A DNA stretch of 64,000 bases from Huintestinicola sp050874005 (GTDB lineage Bacteria; Bacillota; Clostridia; Oscillospirales; Ruminococcaceae). Made by a program: the position numbers and the translations under genes. Positions 1-7,754 of this stretch are shown piece by piece; the first letter of the stretch is position 1; each line of letters starts with the position of its first letter. The notes under the pieces are model-generated. The model worked only from the letters and a program-made list of their open reading frames with translations. It did no database searches and was not told the DNA's origin. The stretch lies in assembly GCF_050874005.1 (NCBI RefSeq), contig NZ_JBNMJV010000006.1:1-64000 (forward strand). Direction: 5' to 3'.

Positions 1-72
1 AACTGCGCCCTTTTGAGGAAAAAGGGCAATAATAGAGGGGATTTTGTGGTCAAATAGAGGCTGTTTCGGCTT

Positions 73-100
73 TTGACACGGAAAATTTTCCTCATATAAT
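73..100 (+). promoter_or_regulatory. Promoter for the element's left operon
   Basis: A TTGACA -35 box (73-78), a 16-base spacer and a perfect TATAAT -10 box (95-100) point toward the coiled-coil and mobilization genes. The start would lie near 107, giving a leader of about 350 bases that runs through the repeats at 230-450. A hairpin at 6-26 (GCCCTTTT/AAAAGGGC) lies just upstream and may end transcription from the left. Confidence 0.6.
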
Positions 101-227
101 TCCGCTTGTTTAAATACCAGGGTTTTTAGAGGTTACCATAGATGAAAAAGTGAAGAACGAAAACTCTATACTCAATCCTGATAAGGAAGAAATCATAAAT
201 TCAATAGATTCATCATTTATGAGTACA

Positions 228-450
228 TTCAGTACCAAATTGAATATCGGTACCGAAGATTAAGTACCAAAGCTGTATTTTTGAGGTACAGATGCGGGAA
301 ATGTACTGCATCTGTACTTGTTTGGTATCGAAAACGGATACTATTCCGGTATCATTCTGGTACATAAGCATCTGAGAAAAGAAAAAGTATATGAAATGTA
401 CCGATATGATACCGGAATAAAAGTACCGAACATATAAAAAGTATCGAAAG
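228..450. repeat. Iteron-like GTAYCRAA repeats and two inverted repeats (gene-free leader)
   Basis: The first 460 bases hold no convincing gene. Six copies of GTA(C/T)C(G/A)AA lie at 232, 250, 264, 325, 423 and 441, some 14 to 18 bases apart. Inside them are a 10-bp perfect hairpin (286-295 with 308-317) and a long inverted repeat, left arm 343-365 and right arm 396-418, where 13 and 7 bp pair perfectly around a 3-base internal mismatch with a 30-base loop. Such a pattern fits binding sites for a plasmid or element protein, possibly the helix-turn-helix protein encoded at 461. Function is inferred. Confidence 0.5.
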
Positions 451-460
451 GAGGAAGGCT

Positions 461-1045
461 GTGACTATAAATGAATTTTGTAAAATGTATCATGTATCGC
501 ATCAGGCTGTTTATGCTGCAATCCGCAGGCACGATAAAGAGCTGAAAGACCACATTTCTAAAAATAGCAATGAAGTTAAGTTGCTTGATGACTATGCAGT
601 CGAGTTTCTGAAACCGAAGCATGTTTCTGCGGACAAGTATAACATTGTCTGCGAAGAAAACGACAAACTGCGTGTTCAGAATATTTCACTTGTTTCGTAT
701 AATGAAGATTTACAGAAACGAGCTTCCACACTTGAAAGTCAGATTCAGAAAGAAAAGGCTGCTGCGGAGAGCTTTAGATCCGATTCAAGCAAGTATTTTC
801 ATTTATCTCAGGAAAAGGACAAGCGCATAAGCGATCTGGAAAATCGTATATCTGATATTACGGCATTGCTTGATGAAAAGGACAGCCGCATTTCAGATCT
901 GGAACGTGAAATATCATCATTAAGAGAACTGTGCGACAGGCTGAAATCGGAAATAGCTGAGTTTAAGCAGAGATGTGCGGAACAGGAAGAAGCTCTTACA
1001 GCGGCAAAGGGCAACAAGGGTATTTTCGGTCTTGGAAAGAGGTAG
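461..1045 (+). CDS. DNA-binding coiled-coil protein of the mobile element
   Basis: The protein has 194 residues and starts at GTG 461, seven bases after an AAAGGAGG ribosome site. Residues 1-50 read like a compact helix-turn-helix (INEFCKMYHVSHQAVYAAIR), and residues about 65-180 are a long charged heptad-rich coiled coil containing repeated RISDLE segments. It ends in a short Gly/Lys tail. It is the first gene of the mobilization operon and lies directly before the oriT-like region. I do not recognise a named family. A role in binding the nearby repeats or in partition or relaxosome assembly is inferred from its position and shape. Confidence 0.75.
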   Translation: MTINEFCKMYHVSHQAVYAAIRRHDKELKDHISKNSNEVKLLDDYAVEFLKPKHVSADKYNIVCEENDKLRVQNISLVSYNEDLQKRASTLESQIQKEKAAAESFRSDSSKYFHLSQEKDKRISDLENRISDITALLDEKDSRISDLEREISSLRELCDRLKSEIAEFKQRCAEQEEALTAAKGNKGIFGLGKR

Positions 1046-1169
1046 CTTGCAACGTGTTGAAAGGGGGTATGCAACTCTGTTGCATGAAAGGGCGGGGCAG
1101 GAAGATAGCAAGCGTAGATTTTGTATCCCACAAAATCGTTTCTGAGGCATATCCCCAGCCCCCTGATTT
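1046..1169 (+). other. Candidate origin of transfer (oriT)
   Basis: This non-coding stretch lies between the coiled-coil gene and the first MobC-like gene, the usual place of oriT. It holds a perfect hairpin ATGCAAC-TCT-GTTGCAT (1069-1085), a second perfect hairpin GATTTTGT-ATCCC-ACAAAATC (1117-1137), an imperfect direct repeat of TGCAAC..GTTG..AAAGGG (1049-1092), and a GC-rich tail (1150-1165) that could carry the nick site. No nick consensus could be matched with confidence. Confidence 0.4.
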
Positions 1170-1190
1170 ATGAAAGGAGCAGCAAAATTT

Positions 1191-1538
1191 ATGGCTATAA
1201 GAAATATAGAAAAACATATCAGATTAAGCGAGAAGGAAGATGATATTCTCAGAAGAAAAGCAGAAAAACTCAATGTTAGCGTCTGCGAATACATACGCCG
1301 CATGGCTGTGAACGGCAATATTCTCAAGTATGACATTTTGTCACTGCATGACGATTTGATTGGTTTCAGAATGGTGTGTAACGAGCTGAATGCTATTGCC
1401 AAGAAGATAAATACGCACAGAAAAATCAGTGAAAATGATATCTCTGCACTGAATAAGCAGCTTGACTTTCTTGAAAGTTACACAGAAAAGTTCTGTATTC
1501 CGATTCCTGAAATTGTCGGGGAAGGAGAAAATCCATGA
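1191..1538 (+). CDS. MobC-like mobilization accessory protein
   Basis: The protein has 115 residues. The start is set at ATG 1191 because an AAAGGAG site lies at 1174-1180; an upstream in-frame ATG at 1170 overlaps that site. The N-terminus (HIRLSEKEDDILRRKAEKLN) followed by YIRRMAVNG is typical of MobC-type relaxosome proteins, which have a ribbon-helix-helix fold, bind oriT and help the relaxase nick it. The C-terminal half is helical. It overlaps the next gene by four bases (ATGA), so the two are translationally coupled. A MobC gene usually precedes a relaxase gene, and none follows here. Confidence 0.75.
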   Translation: MAIRNIEKHIRLSEKEDDILRRKAEKLNVSVCEYIRRMAVNGNILKYDILSLHDDLIGFRMVCNELNAIAKKINTHRKISENDISALNKQLDFLESYTEKFCIPIPEIVGEGENP

Positions 1539-1867
1539 GCAGAAATATAGTGCGTCATGTGAGATTTTCTAAAAGCGAATATGATGCTGTCAGCAGAAAA
1601 GCTGCATATCTGAAAATGCCCGAAGGTAGGTTCATACGCAAAATTGCTGTTCAGGGAAATCTGAAAAGGTATGATTTGTACGAGCTGAGAAAAATCACAA
1701 GAGCGTTTTACTATTGCGGGGATTCACTTGAACAGATAAGAAAAATTGCAGAAACAGAAAAATCCGAATATCTGCATGAAATAAACAATCTGAAAAACAG
1801 ATTTTTGAATATAAGCAAGAAATTTGAAAAAGAAATAAAGAAGCTCAGACCCAATGTGTTGCTCTGA
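1535..1867 (+). CDS. Second MobC-like / ribbon-helix-helix protein
   Basis: The protein has 110 residues and begins with HVRFSKSEYDAVSRKAAYLK and FIRKIAVQG, clearly the same fold as the preceding protein (RHVRFS/KHIRLS, RKIAVQGN/RRMAVNGN). The second half is Lys/Glu-rich and helical. The pair looks like a tandem duplication that diverged, and the two may form a heteromeric relaxosome factor. The start ATG overlaps the stop of the upstream gene. The usual partner relaxase is missing. Confidence 0.65.
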   Translation: MSRNIVRHVRFSKSEYDAVSRKAAYLKMPEGRFIRKIAVQGNLKRYDLYELRKITRAFYYCGDSLEQIRKIAETEKSEYLHEINNLKNRFLNISKKFEKEIKKLRPNVLL

Positions 1868-1885
1868 GAGAAATGGAGAAAACTT

Positions 1886-2176
1886 ATGGAGAAAAACAAA
1901 ACTGAAATTATTGCGCAGATCGTGTCGTTACTGTCACAGCTTGTTGAAAGCGGGGACGATAAGAATAATGAACCTGTAGCGATTTCTGCCGCAGCTCCCG
2001 TTGAGATGCTGACTATCAAGGAGTGTGCAGAAGCTGTAACAGGCTTATCGGAGCATACGATTCGTCAGCTTGTGGCACAGGAGAAGATACCGTATATCCG
2101 AACTGGTAAGGGCAAGCGTGGCAAGATACTTATCAGCAAAGCAGCACTTTTTGATTATCTTAAATCACAGCATTAA
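1886..2176 (+). CDS. Excisionase-family DNA-binding protein
   Basis: The protein has 96 residues with an AATGGAGAA site before ATG 1886. The C-terminal half (MLTIKECAEAVTGLSEHTIR, then QEKIPYIRTGKGKRGKILIS) is the winged helix of the MerR/excisionase type found in Xis proteins. Xis proteins bend attachment-site DNA and push the integrase toward excision. The gene sits directly upstream of the integrase, the common order in Gram-positive integrative elements. Residues 1-45 form a variable N-terminal extension. Confidence 0.75.
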   Translation: MEKNKTEIIAQIVSLLSQLVESGDDKNNEPVAISAAAPVEMLTIKECAEAVTGLSEHTIRQLVAQEKIPYIRTGKGKRGKILISKAALFDYLKSQH

Positions 2177-2190
2177 CTGAGAAAAATTAT

Positions 2191-2272
2191 CCGTGGGCAT
2201 ATTTCTGCAAAAACAGTCTTGACTTTCTGTTGGTAAAGTGATAAAATAAATATTGCAGAAATATGCCAACGG
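2191..2272 (+). repeat. 20-bp inverted repeat enclosing the integrase promoter
   Basis: The left arm (2191-2210) and right arm (2253-2272) pair at 19 of 20 positions; the inner 15 bp (GGCATATTTCTGCAA and its complement) are perfect. The 42-base interval holds a promoter facing the integrase: TTGACT (2219-2224), 17-base spacer, TAAAAT (2242-2247). The layout fits an invertible promoter or a paired operator for Xis or another regulator. If transcribed from upstream it would also form a strong hairpin. Which of these applies is not shown by the sequence. Confidence 0.7.
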
Positions 2273-2297
2273 TCAAACATACAAGGAGGTTTGCCCT

Positions 2298-3530
2298 ATG
2301 GCATCAATAGAAAAACGAGGCGATTCATATCGCATCAAGGTATCCTGCGGATACAAAGCAAACGGACAGCAGGTCACGCAGAAAATGACCTGGACTCCCG
2401 ACCCCAAAATGACAGAAAAGCAGATCGAAAAGGAATTACAGCGTCAGGCAATTCTGTTCGAGGAGGAATGCAAGCACGGTCAGATCGTTTCGGCAATAAA
2501 GTTTGAAGCTTTTGCCGAGGAATGGTTTGAGGATTATGGCAAGCTGAATCTGAAAAGCACTACATACACAAGGCAGCGGCAGCTTACGAAGCGTGTTTAT
2601 GCCGCCATCGGTCATATTCGTCTTGACAAGCTGACTACTCGTGAAATTCAGAAGTTCATCAACAGCCTTGCAAAAGACGGCGTGAACGAGCACACAGGCA
2701 AGCCTTTATCCAGAAAAACAATGATCCATTACCTGTCATTCATATCAACAATAATCGACTATGCGATTAAGATGGATATGCTCAGCGACAACCCCTGCAG
2801 GCGTGTGACAATTCCCAAAGGCAGCAAGAAGGAACGCAAGATTCTCACCATTGAAGAAACCGAGGAGTTTTTCAATCTTCTCAAAACTGCTCCGCTTAAA
2901 TACCGTGCATTTTTTACTCTTGATATTTACAGTGGTATGCGCAGGGGAGAAATGCTGGGTCTGGAGTGGAAGGACATTGATTTTCAGACGGGAGTTATCC
3001 ACATTCAGCGGACGTCCAACTACACCAAGACTAATGGCATTTACACCGACACCACTAAGACAGAAAGCTCGGTGAGATTTGTGAAGGTTCCCATGGAAGT
3101 CATTGATGTGCTCTTACTCTATAAGGAGGAACAGGACGAGGAGCGCATAAAGCTGGGCAGCAAGTGGCATGATACGGACAGGCTTTTCGTAAAGTATGAC
3201 GGTCAGCCCATGAATCCCCAGACTCCCTATGGTTGGTTAAAGGAATTCTGCGAGAGGAATGATTTTCCGTTTTATGGTATTCATCAGTTCAGGCATCTTC
3301 ATACAAGTCTGCTGATTGGCGCAGGCATTGACCCTACCACAGTTTCGGGTATTTTAGGGCATTCTCAAGTTTCAACGACTTTAAATTTGTATAGTCATAT
3401 GTTCCGTGAAAATCAGATAAAAGCCTGTGACGCTGTTGCAAATGCTCTCAGCTTTACGGCGAAAGACAATCCCGAAACAAAAAATCCGCATCACACAAAT
3501 GATACGGAAAGTTACAAGAAGATAGGATAA
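2298..3530 (+). CDS. Tyrosine recombinase / phage-type integrase
   Basis: The protein has 410 residues and starts at ATG 2298, eight bases after AAGGAGGT. Residues 1-60 form an AP2-like arm-binding domain, about 65-165 a SAM-like core-binding domain, and about 180-385 the catalytic domain. The catalytic set is complete: Arg215 (SGMRRGE), Lys near 254, His329-x-x-Arg332 (IHQFRH), His355 (LGHSQ) and Tyr365 (NLYSHM). It belongs to the Tn916/phage Int group. It should integrate and excise the element; the tRNA-Glu gene 85 bases downstream, facing it tail-first, is the probable target. Confidence 0.92.
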   Translation: MASIEKRGDSYRIKVSCGYKANGQQVTQKMTWTPDPKMTEKQIEKELQRQAILFEEECKHGQIVSAIKFEAFAEEWFEDYGKLNLKSTTYTRQRQLTKRVYAAIGHIRLDKLTTREIQKFINSLAKDGVNEHTGKPLSRKTMIHYLSFISTIIDYAIKMDMLSDNPCRRVTIPKGSKKERKILTIEETEEFFNLLKTAPLKYRAFFTLDIYSGMRRGEMLGLEWKDIDFQTGVIHIQRTSNYTKTNGIYTDTTKTESSVRFVKVPMEVIDVLLLYKEEQDEERIKLGSKWHDTDRLFVKYDGQPMNPQTPYGWLKEFCERNDFPFYGIHQFRHLHTSLLIGAGIDPTTVSGILGHSQVSTTLNLYSHMFRENQIKACDAVANALSFTAKDNPETKNPHHTNDTESYKKIG

Positions 3531-3573
3531 GTCCCATATAAGTCCCAAGCCCAATTTTCAGACAAAAAGAAAA

Positions 3574-3605
3574 CTCGCAAACAACGTACCTGCGTTGTTT
3601 GCGAG
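3574..3605 (-). terminator. Intrinsic terminator of the tRNA-Met/tRNA-Glu operon
   Basis: A perfect 13-bp stem (CTCGCAAACAACG and complement) with a six-base loop is followed on the minus strand by TTTTCTTTTT. It lies 10 bases after the 3' end of the tRNA-Glu gene and would also face the end of the integrase gene. Confidence 0.75.
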
Positions 3606-3614
3606 CGAGTGAAC

Positions 3615-3640
3615 TGGTGACCCGTACGGGAATTGAACCC
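3615..3640. other. Putative attachment site (3' end of tRNA-Glu)
   Basis: The integrase gene ends 85 bases from the 3' end of tRNA-Glu, the arrangement left by elements that insert into tRNA 3' ends and restore the gene. The T-arm and acceptor end (3615-3640) would be the core. No second copy of this sequence occurs to the left within the window, so the other boundary must lie outside it. Confidence 0.35.
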
Positions 3641-3689
3641 ATGATTACGCCGTGAAAGGGCGTCGTCTTAACCTCTTGACCAACGGGCC
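3615..3689 (-). tRNA. tRNA-Glu (UUC)
   Basis: The 75-base gene, including encoded CCA, folds as a full cloverleaf. The acceptor stem GGCCCGT pairs with ACGGGTC, the anticodon stem ACGCC/GGCGT holds the loop CTTTCAC with anticodon TTC, and the T-arm carries GGTTCAATTCC. It is the second gene of a two-tRNA operon. A hairpin (AAGCTGTCG/CGACAGCTT, 3694-3717) lies between the two tRNAs and may guide processing. Confidence 0.95.
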
Positions 3690-3722
3690 ATATAAAGCTG
3701 TCGAAAATCGACAGCTTTTAAG

Positions 3723-3799
3723 TGGTAGCGGCAGTGGGACTTGAACCTACGACCCCCTGGGTATGAACCAAGTGCTCTAGCCAGCTGAGCTATACCGCC
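3723..3799 (-). tRNA. tRNA-Met (CAU), elongator type
   Basis: The 77-base gene includes CCA. The acceptor stem starts GGCGGTA and the anticodon arm CTTGG-TTCATAC-CCAGG carries CAT. The A-box TAGCTCAGCTGGCTAGAGC and the overall sequence match the elongator tRNA-Met of Bacillus-type bacteria rather than the initiator, which has three G-C pairs next to the anticodon loop. Confidence 0.93.
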
Positions 3800-3839
3800 A
3801 TATTCAGCCTTGAAGCTCACAGCTTCAAGCGACTTATTT

Positions 3840-3868
3840 ATTATACACTACTTATCATAAAAAGTCAA
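3840..3868 (-). promoter_or_regulatory. Promoter of the tRNA operon
   Basis: On the minus strand TTGACT (3863-3868), 17 bases and TATAAT (3840-3845) sit about 40 bases before the tRNA-Met gene. Confidence 0.8.
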
Positions 3869-3953
3869 GCGCTTTTTGCAATAAAATTGATTTTTGTTAC
3901 TTTAGCACAACAAATCAGCGCTCAAACTCAAATATAAGTGCACATTCAACAAT

Positions 3954-4493
3954 TTAGTTGAGCATCAGTCCGTATTTTTCTCCGCTATTTCCCGCAGAAA
4001 TGATGACCGAAGCCTTGCTGTACTCATATGTAAACCCTTCGGAAACATCTGCTGAGATAGAAAACTCTGCCGATGAACCTGCGGGAATTACCACATTTTC
4101 AACCATATTTGTTCTGCATAAATGCGGCTTGCTTCCGTTCACGATATCTGTTGCATAAAAACTGAAATCCCCGGGAGTCAGGGTCAGATCGGCTTCACTT
4201 TTGTTTTCGCCGTATATGACTGCGGTAAAAACGCCATCGGAAACCTCTGAATTTATCACGGTAAATCCGCCGTTGTCGTCGGATTGCGCCATAGCCATTA
4301 AAAAATCTCCGCTGTTTCCCGTGTTGGAGCTCCCGTCTCTGAAGGTATTCACCATAAAATCGTCAATAGGTGCAAATATGTACATAAGCACCGCAGCGCA
4401 GGACGCCGCTGCAAAAATCACAGCGAGGGTGGAAATAATGCTCCGTCTGAGCTTCAGATCAATTTTGCGGCAGAATTCTTCCGGTCCCTGCAT
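3954..4493 (-). CDS. Membrane-anchored hypothetical protein
   Basis: The protein has 179 residues when started at ATG 4493, nine bases after AGGGAG; ATG 4499 is also possible but too close to the site. A short cytoplasmic N-terminus with CRKIDLKLRRS is followed by one membrane helix (about residues 18-40) and an extracellular domain. The latter contains FYATDIVNGSKP and VVIPAGSSAEFSISADVSEG, which resembles the beta-sandwich of DUF4352/DUF5067-type secreted domains. It stands alone, upstream of the tRNA operon. No function is assigned. Confidence 0.6.
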   Translation of the reverse strand: MQGPEEFCRKIDLKLRRSIISTLAVIFAAASCAAVLMYIFAPIDDFMVNTFRDGSSNTGNSGDFLMAMAQSDDNGGFTVINSEVSDGVFTAVIYGENKSEADLTLTPGDFSFYATDIVNGSKPHLCRTNMVENVVIPAGSSAEFSISADVSEGFTYEYSKASVIISAGNSGEKYGLMLN

Positions 4494-4684
4494 ACACATA
4501 CGCTCCCTTATCTGAATATACATTAAGAATACCATACATTTACAGTAGGATTATGTACGCATAATTATCTGAATGTAAAAATTTTCCTTGCTGAACTTTT
4601 TTTATATTTTTATTTTATCATATCTATTCAGTATGTCAGTATAAAAAAGTCTATAATTGCTTGGCATTTTCAAATTGATAATAT

Positions 4685-4733
4685 AAAAAGGCTGTTAGGG
4701 TCATATCTGTGCATATGATACTAACAGCCTTTG
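4685..4733 (-). terminator. Terminator of the ABC importer operon
   Basis: AAAGGCTGTTAG pairs with CTAACAGCC, with further pairing of TATCATATG and ATATGA inside. On the minus strand the stem is followed by TTTTTATATTAT. It lies 18 bases after the stop of the ATPase gene. Confidence 0.75.
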
Positions 4734-4750
4734 TTTCATTTTACTTTTTA

Positions 4751-5566
4751 TCAGTCTGATTGGGTCTCTGCGCCTGCAAGAAGCATTCTGTCGTTGTTAA
4801 GCTTCGTTCCGCTCGCCTGCTCGAATTTTTTAAGCAGATCGTTAACTGTAAGCTTTGACTTTTCCTCGCCCTTTACATCAAAGATGATCTTGCCGTCATT
4901 CATCATTATAAGACGGTTTCCGTGCTTGATAGCGTCATTCATATTATGAGTTATCATCAGTGTTGTAAGGTTGTGTTCAGCAATTATCTTATCGGTAAGC
5001 TCCAGCACTTTTGCGGCGGTCTTCGGGTCAAGAGCGGCAGTATGCTCGTCAAGCAGAAGTATCTCAGGCTTTTTCAGGGTCGCCATAAGCAATGTAAGCG
5101 CCTGACGCTGACCGCCCGAAAGCAGTCCCACCTTATCCGACAGTCTGTTTTCAAGTCCAAGATCAAAGGATCTCAGCTTTTCACGATATTCTTCACGTTC
5201 ACGCTTGGTTATTCCCCAGCGCAGACCACGGCTTCCTCCTCTGCGTGCGGCAAGAGCAAGGTTTTCCTGTATCTCCATTGCGGGAGCCGAACCTAACTGA
5301 GGATCCTGAAAAACACGTCCTATATACTTTGCACGCTTATGCTCCGAAAGACCGGTAACGTTCTGTCCGTTTATGATAACAGCGCCATCGTCAATGGGCC
5401 ATACGCCTGCAATAGCGTTCAGAGTTGTGGACTTTCCTGCACCGTTTCCTCCGATAACTGTAACGTAATCTCCTTCCTCGAGGATAAGGTCAATGCCGTT
5501 AAGTACGGATTTTTCGTTTATCGAACCTCTGTTGAATATCTTTCTTACATTATGAAGCTCCAGCAT
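4751..5566 (-). CDS. ABC transporter ATP-binding protein (PF04392-linked importer)
   Basis: The protein has 271 residues. The start is ATG 5566 (MLELHNVRK), behind a GGAAAGGGGG site and one base after the permease stop. Walker A is GGNGAGKST, the signature is LLSGGQRQALTL, and Walker B is ILLLDEHTAALD with His in the next helix. It powers the importer made with the permease and lipoprotein encoded upstream. This ATPase type (with the Q-loop segment FQDPQLG) regularly accompanies substrate-binding proteins of the TrpX/ABC_sub_bind family. Confidence 0.88.
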   Translation of the reverse strand: MLELHNVRKIFNRGSINEKSVLNGIDLILEEGDYVTVIGGNGAGKSTTLNAIAGVWPIDDGAVIINGQNVTGLSEHKRAKYIGRVFQDPQLGSAPAMEIQENLALAARRGGSRGLRWGITKREREEYREKLRSFDLGLENRLSDKVGLLSGGQRQALTLLMATLKKPEILLLDEHTAALDPKTAAKVLELTDKIIAEHNLTTLMITHNMNDAIKHGNRLIMMNDGKIIFDVKGEEKSKLTVNDLLKKFEQASGTKLNNDRMLLAGAETQSD

Positions 5567-5567
5567 A

Positions 5568-6563
5568 TCAGTTATCCCCCTTTCCTGCGCCCGACCTTGC
5601 AAGATACTCTGCTGATTTTTTGCCTGCTCTCACAAACGATACCGCATACTGCGATCTCAGATAGGGCACAGCAAGGAATACTGCGACAATAAGTGCAGAG
5701 AACAGCTTTGTGTTGTCGGTGGAAAGACCGATAAGAATTACTACTCTGAGAACTATGAAATATATTACAGCGCCCATAACGGTAAATGCAAGCTTTGCAA
5801 CAAAATTAAAGTGCTTTTTGAAAATGACCTCTCCGAGAACCATTCCGATTATTACAGCCGCAAGTCCGATAACGATGGCTCCACGTCCCATATTAACGTC
5901 GGCAAAGCCCTGATACTGAGCAAGGATAGCTCCCGAAAGTCCTACCAAGCCGTTGGATAAAACGAGGGTAACTATAGTTGTAGCCTTCGTGTTGATACCT
6001 TCAGCCTTGGACATTGCGCTGTTGCAGCCTGTGGCTCTTATGGACATACCGTATTCTGTGCCGAAGAACCAGTAAAGCACCGCAATTATAACTGCTACGA
6101 ACGCAAGCGCAACTCCGACTGTGCGGATAATATCGGCAATATCGTTGCCTGCCGTAACATATCTTGAAGATATGACCAGCGGATATTTGTCAACGCTTAT
6201 AGGCGCATTTGCCTTTCCGTTGATATCAAGATATATGGAGTAAAGCGCCAGCTGAGTGAGTATTCCTGCCAGTATCCCCGGGATACCGAGGACCGTATTG
6301 AAAATTGCTGTAGCAAGTCCTGCACAGCAGCCTGCAAGAAAAGCTATGAATATTGCCAGCGGCACAGGCACTCCGTTTGTAATAAGCACCACCGCTACAA
6401 CTCCTCCGAGACCGAGAGAGCCGTCTACTGTCAGATCGGCAAAATCCAGTATCTTATATGTAATGAACACGCCGATCGCAAGTATTCCCCATATAAGTCC
6501 CTGAGTAATGTCACCCGGAAGAGCGTTTCCGAATGTTGTGATCTTGTTTAATAATACTTCCAT
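5568..6563 (-). CDS. ABC transporter permease, branched-chain/sugar type (BPD_transp_2)
   Basis: The protein has 331 residues, starting at ATG 6563 after ACGGAGGTCAAT. It has about eight to nine membrane helices and the family landmarks DLTVDGSLGLGGVV near the N-terminus and IRATGCNSAMSKAEGI in the cytoplasmic coupling loop. It is the single permease of a three-component importer and would act as a homodimer. Homologous systems in streptococci (TrpXYZ) are linked to tryptophan, but no T-box or other leader that would define the substrate is visible here. Confidence 0.87.
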   Translation of the reverse strand: MEVLLNKITTFGNALPGDITQGLIWGILAIGVFITYKILDFADLTVDGSLGLGGVVAVVLITNGVPVPLAIFIAFLAGCCAGLATAIFNTVLGIPGILAGILTQLALYSIYLDINGKANAPISVDKYPLVISSRYVTAGNDIADIIRTVGVALAFVAVIIAVLYWFFGTEYGMSIRATGCNSAMSKAEGINTKATTIVTLVLSNGLVGLSGAILAQYQGFADVNMGRGAIVIGLAAVIIGMVLGEVIFKKHFNFVAKLAFTVMGAVIYFIVLRVVILIGLSTDNTKLFSALIVAVFLAVPYLRSQYAVSFVRAGKKSAEYLARSGAGKGDN

Positions 6564-6621
6564 ATTGACCTCCGTTTTTATTAAGTGCGGTACAGTCTTT
6601 GATCCATAATATACGCAGAAG

Positions 6622-6648
6622 CGGGGAACAGATCTTTTCTGTACCCCG
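6622..6648 (-). terminator. Intercistronic hairpin between binding protein and permease
   Basis: A 10-bp stem with one mismatch (CGGGGTACAG with CTGTTCCCCG on the minus strand), followed further on by none of the usual T run, lies in the 135-base gap. It fits a partial attenuator or 3'-end stabiliser giving more lipoprotein than permease. Confidence 0.45.
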
Positions 6649-6698
6649 TTGCTGCTCAAGGACGTTTCCGTCCGGAAATTATATATTTCTTTGTTTTA

Positions 6699-7673
6699 TC
6701 AGCCGATAGGCTCATAACCCTCGGGAGGTGTGACGCCAAGCTGAGTGCATATTTCAGAATTGTATTTCTTTGTAACGTTGGGAGCAAATTCGATCTCCAT
6801 AGAAGCGGGATCTGCACCGTTCACAAGGATATCGTAAGCCATTTCGCCTGTCTTGCAGCCGATGTCATAGTAGCTGATGGAAAGTGTTGCAACGCCGCAG
6901 CCGGAGCAGATGCCTTCCTCACCTGCAATAACGGGGATACCTGCAGGAACAACGATATTCTTGATAGTCTCTGTTGAAGAAGCCATTGTGTTGTCTGTAG
7001 GGATATAAAGCACATCACATTCGGAAATTGCTGTGGAAACTACGGTGCTTATCTCATTGGTATCTGCTGCGCTGTATTCCTTGTATGCAACACCGTCAGC
7101 AGAAAGAGCCTCACCGAAAAGTGTAGCCTGATATTTGGAGTTAGGCTCTGCGGAGCAGTAAATGATACCGACCTGCTTTACTTCCGGGAAAAGTTCAACA
7201 AGCATTTTTTCCTGCTGGTCGATAGGAGCAAGGTCAGATGTACCGGAAATATTTCTGCCTGTTGTGCCTGTCCAGTTGTCTATCTCAAGCGCAGTAGCAT
7301 AATCGGTCACAGATGTGCCGAGGATAGGGATATTGCTTGTTGCTGCAGCAGAAGCCTGGAGAGCGCCTGTAGCATTTGCCATAATAAGGTCAACATTTGA
7401 AGCTACAAAGCCTGTTGCAATTGTTGTACAGTTTGTACTTTCACCGTTAGCGTTCTGGATATCGAATGTTACCTTATCGCCCAGCTTTTCGGTAAGTGTA
7501 TCAACAAAGCCCTGGGTCGCTGCGTCAAGAGCGTCGTGCTGAACGAGCTGAACAACGCCTACATTGTATGTATCCTTCTCTGTTCCTGTTGTTTCGGTCG
7601 AACTGCCGCAGGCGGATACGGACATCATCATAGCCGCAGCTGCAATTACTGCTGTGATTTTTTTCATCTTCAT
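6699..7673 (-). CDS. ABC transporter substrate-binding lipoprotein (TrpX-like family)
   Basis: The protein has 324 residues, starting at ATG 7673 behind AAGGAGAG. A signal peptide ends in the lipobox VSACG (Cys22). The mature part begins NVGVVQLVQHDALDAATQGF, the hallmark of the ABC_sub_bind family (PF04392), with a two-lobed periplasmic-binding fold and the hinge segments YIPTDNTMASS and IPVIAGEEG. It should capture a small ligand, possibly an aromatic amino acid or related compound, outside the membrane. It is first in the operon and separated from the permease by a hairpin. Confidence 0.88.
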   Translation of the reverse strand: MKMKKITAVIAAAAMMMSVSACGSSTETTGTEKDTYNVGVVQLVQHDALDAATQGFVDTLTEKLGDKVTFDIQNANGESTNCTTIATGFVASNVDLIMANATGALQASAAATSNIPILGTSVTDYATALEIDNWTGTTGRNISGTSDLAPIDQQEKMLVELFPEVKQVGIIYCSAEPNSKYQATLFGEALSADGVAYKEYSAADTNEISTVVSTAISECDVLYIPTDNTMASSTETIKNIVVPAGIPVIAGEEGICSGCGVATLSISYYDIGCKTGEMAYDILVNGADPASMEIEFAPNVTKKYNSEICTQLGVTPPEGYEPIG

Positions 7674-7754
7674 AAAAATCTCTCCTTAAATAATTCCAAT
7701 TACCGAATATCCTGCTTTAAAGAATAAAAGCTTTAAAGCAAAACATCGACTATT

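Noticed and set aside
114..263. Open stretch ending in NIGTED at 263
   Set aside because: No start codon with a ribosome site; the frame is short and runs into the repeat region. It may be a remnant but cannot be supported as a gene.
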